Shown here: piece after piece, positions 1 through 9,448 of the stretch
How positions within the stretch are numbered: position 1 is the stretch's first letter
Layout: the number at the start of each line of letters is the position of its first letter
Assembly (NCBI GenBank): GCA_032718865.1
Contig: JALUTQ010000007.1
Coordinates: 2,046,001-2,110,000 of the forward strand
Reading direction: 5' to 3'
DNA length: 64,000 nucleotides
From: Tilletia caries
Taxonomy: Eukaryota; Basidiomycota; Exobasidiomycetes; Tilletiales; Tilletiaceae
Notes under the pieces: generated by a model
What the model saw: the letters and a program-made list of their open reading frames with translations, nothing else
What the model was told of the DNA's origin: nothing
Databases searched by the model: none
Program-made: the position numbers and the translations under genes

Positions 1-3000
1 GTGAAATACGGCGGGGTCGACTCAGTGGAGATGGACAAGCGTTATCGTGGCGAGGTCGTCTATTGCGAAGAGGATGACCAACACAACGCCACCCTCGGTG
101 TTGCCGACACCGTCGAGTTTGCTCTCAGCATGAAGACCCCCGGCCACCGCATCGACCGATGGACCCAGAAGAAAGACTTCCGCAAAGATGTCACCAACGC
201 TCTCTTGAAGATGCTCAACATTTCTCATACCAAGGACACCCGCGTCGGCTCTTCCTTCGTCCGCGGTGTCTCGGGTGGCGAACGAAAGCGAGTTTCTATC
301 GCAGAGATGTGTGAGTATTGAACGTAGTAGACTTTCTGATCCCCCGCCTAGCAGAAGGCTGACGATCTTAATGACTCCCCTCTGACAGTTGCAACTCGCG
401 CGTGTGTGCTCTCGTGGGACAATTCTACTCGAGGTCTTGACGCTTCTACCGCTCTTGACTTCGCCAAGTCACTGCGGGTCATCACCGACATTATGAAACT
501 CTCCGTCTTCACCTCGCTGTACCAGGCCGGTGAAGGTATCTACGACCAGTTCGACAAGGTCCTTGTTATCGACAACGGGCGATGTGTTTACTTTGGCCCT
601 ACCAAGGATGCACGCGAGTACATGATCTCCCTCGGCTTCCAGAACATGCCTCGTCAGACCACAGCAGACTACCTCTCCGGTTGCACCGATGTTAATGAGC
701 GGAGACTGGTCGAAGACGGCCACCGCTTCTCCGTCTCCAACCCGCCAACTCCCGAGACGCTCGAACAGGCGTACAAGGAGTCGGAGATCTACAAGAACGA
801 ACTCGAGCTGAGACGCGACTATGAAAACAGCTGCGCCCAGGACACCAAGGCTATCGACGAGTTCAAGCAGTCAGTCCGGAACGACAAGCACCGCGGTGTC
901 TCGAAGAAGTCGCAGTACACAATTCCACTTGCTGAGCAGGTCTGGTTCCTTTTCCGTCGTCAAATGCTCATCACTGCTGGTGACAAGCGCGACATTTTCA
1001 TGTCTTACTTTACCTCGATCGCCATCGCCTGCATTACCGGATCGTGCTTCCTCAACCTGCCACAAACTGCCGCCGGTGGCTTCACTCGTGGTGGTCTTCG
1101 TGAGTCTTTGGAGGGTCAATTCGAAAAGGGGACTTTGGACCATCACCTAACACTCGCTCTTCTGCCTCCCTATTTCAGTCTTCATCGGTCTTCTATTCAA
1201 CGCTCTCGTCGCTTTCTCCGAATTGCCAACGCAGATGGGCAACCGTCCCATTCTTTACAAGCAGCAAGGATACTGTTTCTACCGTCCCGCTTCACTCTCG
1301 CTCGCTCAGCTGTGCGCCGAAATCCCCTTCAGCTTCCCGCGCATCCTCATCTTCTCGATCATCCTCTACTTCATGACGGGTCTGGTCCGTGAGGCAGGTG
1401 CCTTCTTCGCCTTCTTCATCACGGTTTACATCACTTTCCTTGCGATGACGGCATTGTTCCGCATCTTCGGTACCGTGTGCCAGTCTTACGATGTCGCGGC
1501 GCGGCTGGCTTCGATCATCATCACTGCCCTCGTGCTCTTCGCCGGCTACGTGATTCCTCGGAATGCGATGGCCCGATGGCTTTACTGGATCTCGTACTTG
1601 AACCCCCTTTACTACGGTTTCTCCTCGCTCATGATCAGTGAGTAGCACGCTTTGATGCAGACCTCGCATGCTGTTGATGCTGATCCCAATACGCTACCCT
1701 CTTCAGACGAGTTCAAGGACCTGCAGCTTCAGTGCGTCGGATCATACATCACCCCTCGTGGTCCTGGCTACCCTGATGTGCTTGGTGCCAACCAGGCTTG
1801 CACGTTGGTCGGTGCAGAACCCGGAAACCCTGTTGTCGCTGGCATGTCCTACATCCACACCTCGTTCGGATATGATCGTGACGACCAGTGGCTCTACTTC
1901 GGTATTGTCTGCATCTTCCTCGTCGGTTTCGTCGTCCTGGCAGCGCTTGCGGTCGAATTTTTCGAGCACGGACGCTTTTCGAGCAGCCTGGTCGTCAAGA
2001 AGACGCCCAACAAGGAGGAGGAGAAGCTCAACGAGCGACTCGCCGAGCGTGCTGATCGCAGCAAGCCCAGGGAGGAGCGCGCACTCGATGTCAAGTCACA
2101 ACCTTTCACCTGGGAGAAGCTCTGCTACACGGTTCCAGTCCCTGGTGGCCACCGTCAACTTCTCGACAATGTCGACGGGTTCTGCGTCCCCGGTACTCTC
2201 ACCGCGTTAATGGGCGCTTCAGGCGCCGGCAAGACTACGCTCCTGGACGTCCTGGCAGACCGCAAGTCAATCGGTGTCATTTCCGGTGACCGACTCATCA
2301 GCGCAAAACCGATTGACAAGGCCTTCCAGCGTGGTTGTGGTTACGCCGAGCAGCAGGATATTCACGAATTCACCACCACGGTTCGCGAGGCCCTCCGCTT
2401 CTCCGCTTACCTTCGTCAACCGGTTCACGTCAGCAAGGAAGAAAAGGATGCGTACGTCGAGGAGATCATCGAGCTGCTCGAACTGCAAGATCTCTCCGAA
2501 GCCATGGTTGGTGTTCCCGAGTTTGGTCTTTCTGTCGGAGATCGCAAGCGTGTGACGATCGGAGTCGAGCTCGCTGCCAAACCCGAACTTCTTCTCTTCC
2601 TCGACGAGCCGACATCGGGTCTCGACGGACAGACCGCTTACAATGTCATTCGCTTCCTCAAGAAGCTTGCTGCTGCTGGCCAGGCCATTCTTTGCACGAT
2701 CCATCAGCCCAACAGTTTGCTCTTCGAGAACTTCGATCGCTTGCTCCTTCTTCAACGGGGTGGCCAGGTCGTCTACTTCGGTCCCGTCGGTCAAGACTCG
2801 GTGCACGTCCGCGACTACTTTGCTGCTAACGGAGCCGTCTGCCCCGACAATGTCAACCCTGCCGAATACATGCTCGACGCCATCGGGGCCGGTCTGCAAA
2901 AACGTGTTGGTTCTCGCGACTGGGCGGAGATCTACAAGGACTCGGAATTGTACCAGGACAACCTGCGCACCATCAAGGACGTCAAGCAAGAGTGTGCGGA

Positions 3001-4065
3001 CAAGCCCTTGCAACTCGAAGATGGTGACAAGGAGTACGCTACGCCGTACATGACGCAGTTGCGGCTTGTGGTCAACCGTTCCCTCATCTCCTCATGGCGC
3101 CAACCCGACTACCAGTTCACTCGTCTCTTCCAGCACGCTGCCATTGCCCTCATCACCGGTCTTATCTTCCTTCAACTCGACAACAGCGTTGCGTCCATGC
3201 AGTACCGCATTTTCGGCATCTTCATGCTCACGATTGTGCCCGCGCTCATTCTCGCCCAGACGGAGCCTTACTACATCATGGCACGAGGCGTATTCAACCG
3301 TGAGGCGTCAAGTAAGATGTACTCGGGCACGGTCTTCGCCATGGGTCAGCTCGCGGCGGAGATTCCCTTCTCCATCGCTTGTGCCATCGTCTTCTTCCTG
3401 CTCTTCTACTTCCCGGCCCACTTCCAGTACTCAAGCGACCGAGCTGGCTATTTCTTCGCCTTTACGCTGCTGGTCGAGCTCTTCTCGGTCACGCTTGCGC
3501 AGGCCATCGCTGCGCTGTCGCCCTCCATCTACATCGCTGCGCTTACCAACCCCTTCCTGATCATCATCTTCTCGCTCTTCTGTGGTGTCACCAGTGAGTA
3601 CTCCGTTTCATGTGTCACTTTGTGGAGTTCATGATTCTGATCACCAACTGTTTCGCTTTCGCCCCTACAGTCCCCAAGCCCAACATCCCCAGCTACTGGC
3701 GATCATGGTTGTACCAACTCGATCCTTTCACCCGACTCGTCGGTGGTTTGGTTGCCAACGAGCTCGGCGGTCTGGACATCCGCTGCCAAGACCAGGAATT
3801 CACTCGCTTCAACCCTCCTAGTGGCCAGAGCTGCCAGCAGTGGGCCGGTCCATTCGTGAGCTCCAGCGGCGGGTACCTCAGCAACCCGGATGCAACAAGC
3901 CAGTGCCTGTACTGCCCGTACTCGGTTGGTGACGACTTCCTTCCCCAGGTCGGACTCGTCTTCGGAACGCGCGGACGGGACATCGGTATCTTCTGTGCCT
4001 ACATCGCCTTCAACCTCGTTGTCCTCCTCGTAGCTGCGAAGTACCTCCGGTTCGCCAACCGATAA
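1..4065 (+). CDS. PDR/CDR-type ABC multidrug transporter, 5' end outside window
   Basis: Full-size ABCG (pleiotropic drug resistance) efflux pump of the plasma membrane, which exports hydrophobic drugs and lipids using ATP. Exons by splice consensus and phase: 1-310, 389-1099, 1179-1637, 1707-3593, 3671-4065, giving 1253 visible residues; the family usually has about 1450-1550, so roughly the first 200 residues, including NBD1 Walker A, lie upstream. Visible in order: NBD1 signature VSGGERKR (about 268-291), Walker B region ending in the fungal-type LSWDNSTRGLD, first membrane block with RPILYKQQGYCFYRP, NBD2 Walker A GASGAGKTT (about 2213-2239), degenerate NBD2 signature LSVGDRKRVTIG, Walker B LLLFLDEPTSGLD, then the second membrane block and a Cys-rich loop before the last helix. 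The asymmetric NBDs are normal for PDR pumps. The stop at 4063-4065 is clear. No frameshift seen. Confidence 0.95.
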
Positions 4066-4558
4066 TCGGTCTCCATTTCCTCTCTCCTCAGCCGGACAAC
4101 GGAGTCCCGGATCTAGACGGTCGTCTTCGCATTGTAATGGCCTCAGTATATCAGCGCTGCTTGTGCTTTCGTTGCAGCCAACGACTTCCCCCTTCTCTGC
4201 CTTCGCATATACCGCATCCTCCCACCCGCTCCTTGTCTATATCCACCCTGCCTACGGCATCACCTTCTCTTTGTCTTTTCTAACCTCAAGGTCGCAAACG
4301 AATCCAATTATGAGTGAGATGCTCCTACGTCCCACCTACACGCCTGCAACTCTGCCTCCAGCTCGATTCTGAAGCGCATCTGCTTCTTCTGCTGTGAACG
4401 TGAATCTGCTGTGAGCGTCGTGCTTCTACTGCTGACCGCTGGCCCCCGATACCTGTAGATCTTTCAGGGCCCGGGCCTCGGTAGCGTCTACGTGCCACTC
4501 GTTGATATGATGCGAAGTCTAATAAGATTGATAGGTGCGAAACGACAGCAGGTAGAAT
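4066..4558. other. Convergent intergenic region
   Basis: About 490 bp between the stop codons of the ABC transporter and the SurE-like gene, which face each other. It is T/C-rich and contains no supported gene. It presumably holds both 3' UTRs and poly(A) sites. Confidence 0.6.
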
Positions 4559-5778
4559 TTAGTCGTGGTTGAGCTGGAAGAGAGCCTTGGAGAGGGCAGG
4601 CTTGAGAGTGGCGGTGGCCAGGAGCGGGGCATCGTAGTCGGTGCTGAACACGCTGACAGCGGCAGCGCAGGTGCCGGCGGCCACAGTGGTGGTCTCACCG
4701 GGCAGGAAGCAGTCACCGTTGACGCACTTGTTGACGGCGGAGGTGACGAGGTTCTGGTATGTGGGCAGACCGTTGGAGCCGACGACAAGGCGGTCGACGA
4801 CGGCGCCACCGGTGAGGCGAGTCTGCTTCCAGTTGTAGGCGGCGGCGGTGCAGTTGGAGTTCAGGGGAGAGTAGTTGACGTTCATCCCGATGGCCTCGGG
4901 CAGCTTGGGGGAAGACTTGCCGTAAGGGAAAGTGGAGGCGGCGTCAACGAAACGAGTGACAAAGTTGGCGGTAGCGGTGCCGAGCTGGATCGACTCGTCC
5001 GCGGTGTTGTTAAAATCAAGGGTCGTGTAGGAACGGGGGGTGGTTGAGGCCGAGAAGGCAATGGCGGGAACGCCACGCTCGACGGCGGTGTAGGTTGCGC
5101 CGACGGTGCCGGAGAGGGTGAAGATGAAGGGGCCGAGGTTCTGGCCCTCGTTGGGACCGGAGACGACCAAGTCCACACCGCCGTTAGTGTCATTGGAGCC
5201 GAAGAATCCCGGGGCCTCCTGGTCAAGACCCCAGAGGAGAGCGGCGGCTGGCGTTCCGTCGAACCAGCGGATAGCACCGTCGGTCTTGTTACGGTCGGCA
5301 AAGGGTCCACCTGCGGCCACGGTACCGTCACGGCTGGGAGCGGTGGTGGTCAGGTTGGTGGGGAGCACGACCGTTCCGCCCTTGCCGGACTGGTTCTGGT
5401 ATGGGGCGTTCAGAAGGACACGGTGACCGGCGGTGAGAAGGGCGTAGTAGGTAGCACTGCGAAACGATCGAGAACGCGTCAAAATTGTCACAACGAGATT
5501 CAAGGATTTCTCAAAGAGGATACTACGTACCGAATGTTGGCCGAGAACGCGGAGTCATCGTTGACGAGCAAGATGTTGAGAGTGTTCTTTGCCTTGACGA
5601 CCTTGGCGAAGGCGGGGGCGCCGGCACCGTAGGAAGCACTGGCGGAAGCAGTGGGAGCGGCAGTGGCAGTAGTAGCGGCCGAGGACGAGGTCGTCGTGGC
5701 AGCGGGGGCAGCAGGAGCGGCCGCAGCGAGAAGGGCGTTGAGGGAGAGAGTGGCGGCGAAGGCGGTACCGAAGCGCAT
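4559..5778 (-). CDS. Secreted SurE-like 5'-nucleotidase / acid phosphatase
   Basis: SurE-fold phosphatase; family members remove phosphate from nucleoside monophosphates and other monoesters. Two exons on the minus strand, 5778-5531 and 5456-4559, with a 74-nt intron (GTACGT...GCAG), give 381 residues. The start MRFGTAFAATLSLNALLAAA is chosen because it opens a typical signal peptide followed by an Ala/Thr/Ser-rich linker; an in-frame ATG at 5844 would bury that signal. The SurE core starts with NILLVNDDSAFSANIR, where family members have ILLTNDDG and the Asp pair binds the metal. It continues with VVSGPNEGQNLGPF and VERGVPAIAFSAS. Several N-x-S/T sites and Cys pairs near the C terminus (CVNGDC) fit an extracellular protein. 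The classic Gly after the Asp pair is Ser here, as in some fungal secreted members. Function is inferred from family only. Confidence 0.85.
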
Positions 5779-6496
5779 GCTGGGCAGAGTATCTAAGCTG
5801 TCGTGAGGAGAATAAAAATCGTGAGGGAAAGGGAATGGGGCCAAGTGAACTGTGAGGATGCAGGGGAGGAGGGAAGAACGTGAGCTCGCAGAAGGTCAGT
5901 CGCCAGCCGGTATTTATACTCGACGTCCACCAGCTCGTTCTCCGGCAGCAGGCACACCGCACATGCGTCAGGCGTCAGGCAGGCACCTACTCTAGCAGCA
6001 ATTTGGAGGTCGCCTCAATCCAATTTGCGCAAGATGACCTCTCTCGGAACCTAGGCGGCCAGGAGAAAGGTGGAGAGAATGCCGACGCAGGACGACTAAT
6101 ATACATACTTGCGCCTGAAATCGCTTCTGCATCACATCATCGCATCATCGATCATCACTCTTCCCGCTTCCCATCATGTAATCTGAGCAGGAAGCAGCGC
6201 TCATCAGCGGTCGGTCGAGCGGCCTGCGAGCGACGATGGCGATGGGTGGGCAGTGGGCACTGGGCAGTGGGCAGGTGAAGCATCTCGAGCACGTTCCAAC
6301 ATGTTTTGAACCCTGGATCAGCGATCAGCGCAGGCCGCAGATCTTCGTTCGACGTGGAGAAACTCCCCAAAGTCCAAAGCCTCAATAAGCGGCCTCATCA
6401 GCGCCTCAGCGGCCCTGACTGCCGCGGGCGATGCGGTAGTCTGGTCACACCAGACCTTGTAACTCTCAAATGAGCTAAAGCACTATACCGCGTACG
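5779..6496. other. Intergenic, promoter side of the SurE-like gene
   Basis: About 700 bp upstream of the phosphatase with no supported gene. A short GGGCAGT-type tandem run lies at about 6240-6276. Otherwise unremarkable. Confidence 0.5.
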
Positions 6497-6897
6497 CGGT
6501 CTGGGGACATTCGACCCGATTCAATTGGAAGGTGCCTGCAACTTTTTGACCCAACACCGTCTGAAGGCCCACTTCTCCTCCTCTCAGCTTCCATTTTTCG
6601 CCAAACGAAATCAGCACAAAGACAGCGCTGCCGCGAGCTCAGCAGGCAAGGAGCAGCGCCATGGTGTTTTCCTTGCCATTGGCTTCTTTGTTGTGTCACG
6701 GCTGGCCATTGTGTTCGTCGCTGTAGAGCAGCTAATCTTCGTGTTGACTGCGTCGTGCGGAGCGGCCACCAGACAGCTCGCACGGGCCTCTTTTTGATGG
6801 ATCGTCGAAAATTTGGGCACTGGAGCAGTGTCTGCGACAACTTTCAGTTCTGTATGGGCCACCTACTAAGTAAATCGTGTCGAATGTCCCCAGACCG
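6497..6897. mobile_element. Short TIR element (MITE candidate)
   Basis: The 19-bp sequence CGGTCTGGGGACATTCGAC at 6497-6515 is repeated as its exact reverse complement at 6879-6897. Beyond it, the next 11 inner bases of each arm still match at 8 positions, so the arms are about 30 bp with 3 mismatches. The 401-bp unit holds no credible coding sequence. This layout fits a non-autonomous DNA transposon. I could not find a convincing target-site duplication in the flanks, so the exact ends and the superfamily are open. Confidence 0.55.
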
Positions 6898-7598
6898 TCT
6901 CCACGGGATCCTTTCCCCTAACTTTAGTTAAGGGGTTATAGGGCGGCTCCCGCCTTACGGCCGTAAGCTTTTTGCCATTCAGGCTCGTAGTTTGGGACTT
7001 TTCTTCGCAACTACCAACACAACACACCATTCTGAATCAGTAGACCCTTGACCAAATCTAGTCCTGCAACTTCTGGCACAGGTTTCGTGGTTGTAGCATC
7101 AGAATTGACTGATCTGTCCTTGAGCCAAAGTTTGGTTTTTCCTTACATAAGCACAGAGTGCAGAAATGTTGCATACGTAATCAGTTCATTTCGACACTCG
7201 ACAGACGACAACCAACACCGCCAGCCTTTCTTCACGCTTCCATCGAAGCCCGACAAGCATCATGCGAATTGAACAATCCCCCTCGATTTCTTTTTAACCG
7301 CTCTCTGCTCACCAAGGTTCAAGTTAATGATGCTCACCGCTGTTTTTGCTCTTTTTCTTGCTTAACCTGATGGCTGATACCACTTACCCATACCAGTCTC
7401 TGCTTTGTTCCCATTCTGAGTCCGGCCCAGCAGTCAGCACTCCCGAATTGTCATCCAAGGTGAGCCTCGTGTTTATACGCGCATCTGCATCAGGTGCTCC
7501 GGGTTAGGTCCTTACTCACCCATTCGTTTTTCAGCTCTCTGCTCTTATGAATCCGGTCGACGTCGTCAAGATGAGTAGACTGACTTTCCTCACTCACC
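6898..7598. other. Gene-poor spacer
   Basis: About 700 bp of AT/CT-rich sequence with no recognisable gene, RNA or clear repeat. Confidence 0.4.
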
Positions 7599-7990
7599 AT
7601 GCCCCATCGGACAGCTCTCTCCCTCGACAAAGCCGCTGCCAAGGTTGCTCCCAAAGCACACCACCTCGTCATCTCCAACCCCGTCAACTCCACCGTGCCC
7701 ATCGTCGCCGAGGTCTTCAAGTCTTTACGACCCCAAGCGGTGGGTTTTTCCCCGACCCCCTCTCCTTCTTCTAATGGCTTTGACGCTTCATGAGTTAAAA
7801 TGGTGCTCATCACTGCATATCTTCGTACAGTCTGTTCTGTGTCACGGGTCACCACCTTTGACATCACACGCGCCTCCACCTTCCACTTCGACATTGCCAA
7901 CGTCAAGCCCGCCGAGGTCAATGTGTCCGTCGTCGGTGGCCACCTTCGGCGTCACCATTGTGCTTCTCCTCTCTCAAGTCGCCCAGGGTT
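7599..7990 (+). pseudogene. Malate dehydrogenase fragment (degenerate)
   Basis: Remnant of an NAD malate dehydrogenase, mitochondrial type. Segment 1 (about 7620-7735) reads KAAAKVAPKAHHLVISNPVN followed by STVPIVAEVFK, the NAD-site Asn-Pro-Val-Asn block. After a one-base shift it reads SLYDPKR, then an intron-like stretch with a GTGGGT donor and CGTACAG acceptor (about 7741-7838). Segment 2 reads VTTFDITRASTF and continues to VNVSVVGGH, equivalent to the VTTLDVVRA...VGGHSG region with the substrate Arg and catalytic His. A further shift moves GVTIVLLLSQ to another frame. Both protein ends are missing. The intron-like gap argues for a genomic duplication rather than a processed copy. Confidence 0.7.
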
Positions 7991-8018
7991 CCATACTCCA
8001 ATAGTATGTTCAACACTG

Positions 8019-8068
8019 GACCTGACCTGACCTGACGGCTGACCTGACCTGACCTGACCTGATCTGAC
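8019..8068. repeat. CTGAC tandem repeat
   Basis: About ten copies of the 5-bp unit GACCT, interrupted once by GGCT and once by a T substitution, directly after the malate dehydrogenase fragment. It is a simple-sequence array and has no coding role. Confidence 0.85.
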
Positions 8069-9033
8069 TTTCTTTCTGCTGTGCTCTTGCCTCTTCTATA
8101 TTCCCTTACCTTCGCATCAAGCTCTGTTGGCATTCCTTTGCCCATTCGTCTCCGGTCTCAGCCTTCACCCGTCTTCTACGTCCCTTCCGTCTGCTTCCCC
8201 GGCCGCTTATGTTTCCTATCCCCTAACCTCTCCTTCTGCATTAGCCTCACGCTTTTTTCTCCTCAGTCTTTTTAATCTTATCTTCATTGCGCTCGCAGCT
8301 ATTCTCCGTCTTGTTTGTCAATTGTCTCTCTCTGCGCGAAGCCATCATATGACATATCATTCTTTGCTTTCTGCTTCCTTGGTAGATACAGCCGTGCGGG
8401 ATGATTACGTGTGTGAAGTTCCTCAATCCCTTTTTCATGCAAGTTTGATCAACATTCAAAATGTTACATGGACAATGATATAGATGCCCGTAGCTACGAT
8501 CGCAAGTCGCAGCCGCATGGCGAAGCAGACGAAGGGTAGCGAAGCTACCTTGAGCTTCTGCGTAGCCGTGCTGGGCTGAGATTTGGTGACCTTTCAGCCG
8601 ACAGCCAGGTCACTATGGTTCCAAGGCGTAAGTTGCTGCTACTTAACTTTGTTGACTAAGTCTGTATTTAAATCCCACTCCCAGCCCCCAGCGACCTGTT
8701 ATTCAACAAGGCGAAAAAGTTAGGGGAACACTCTGGTAAGGTACGCACCCAGGTCAGGAATCCTTGTCATCACGTGCGTGCGACGGTCTGGTGTGATCAG
8801 ACTAGGCGATGCGGCTTGCGTCCCGCACCGCAGCTGTGGCCTCACGCCCGCGGCCTGTCGTGCTGAGCGCTGAGCACAGGCACTGGGGGCTGGGACGTTC
8901 CTGACCAGCAGCCCCAAGGCGGCGTGAGGCGGGCGCTGGACCGCCGGCAACGATGATGGTGATGAGAATTCGGAAGCACGTGCACGTGGGATGTACATGG
9001 TCGGATGTATGTACATGGTCGGCGATTCGGGAC
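8069..9033. other. Gene-poor spacer
   Basis: About 960 bp with no supported gene. The sequence is pyrimidine-rich to about 8330 and contains some short CATGG/TGTACATG repeats near 8990-9020. Confidence 0.4.
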
Positions 9034-9066
9034 GCCTTTATCGCCTTCAACCCCAATTCCACGTGG
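9034..9066 (+). repeat. Left arm of a 33-bp inverted repeat around the Crypton region
   Basis: This 33-bp stretch, which ends in the palindrome CCACGTGG, recurs in inverted orientation at 16541-16572 with a single-base length difference. The two arms are 7.5 kb apart and bracket the Crypton-type gene. They could be element ends or two copies of a dispersed repeat. Confidence 0.7.
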
Positions 9067-9106
9067 AAGAAAAACTAGATCACGTGACCCCACTTCCAGC
9101 TCGGCG

Positions 9107-9140
9107 TGGGGGCTTTGCCCCCCCGGAACCCCCCCCCCCA
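9107..9140. repeat. G/C-tract hairpin
   Basis: Runs of G, then CTTTG, then runs of C form a strong stem-loop, followed by an 11-base C run. The same style of G-tract hairpin (GGGGGGGAACGCCCCC) occurs several times at 44.1-45.2 kb on the other strand. Confidence 0.6.
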
Positions 9141-9448
9141 ACCAAAAGGACAGTCTCGTCCGTCTCCATTGCTATCATGTCTAATGGATAAATGTTAAAG
9201 TGCGCGGTATATGGTGACGCCGGCGGGACGCCGGATTCTGCGGGGTGGGACGAACTGGATGGTTCCCACTTCCACTGTCCCCCAGCAGTACCCGATTCGA
9301 GTGCTGGACTTAGAACGCGTCGGCCAGCATTACAAAGTGAAGTGGGGCATTACAATGCAATACAAAACAGTCAAGTTAGCTGCTCAGTCGCGTCTGTCAC
9401 GCTCTCCGCGTCCCACGACCACCGCGCAGGTCACGACGGGCAAGCAAA

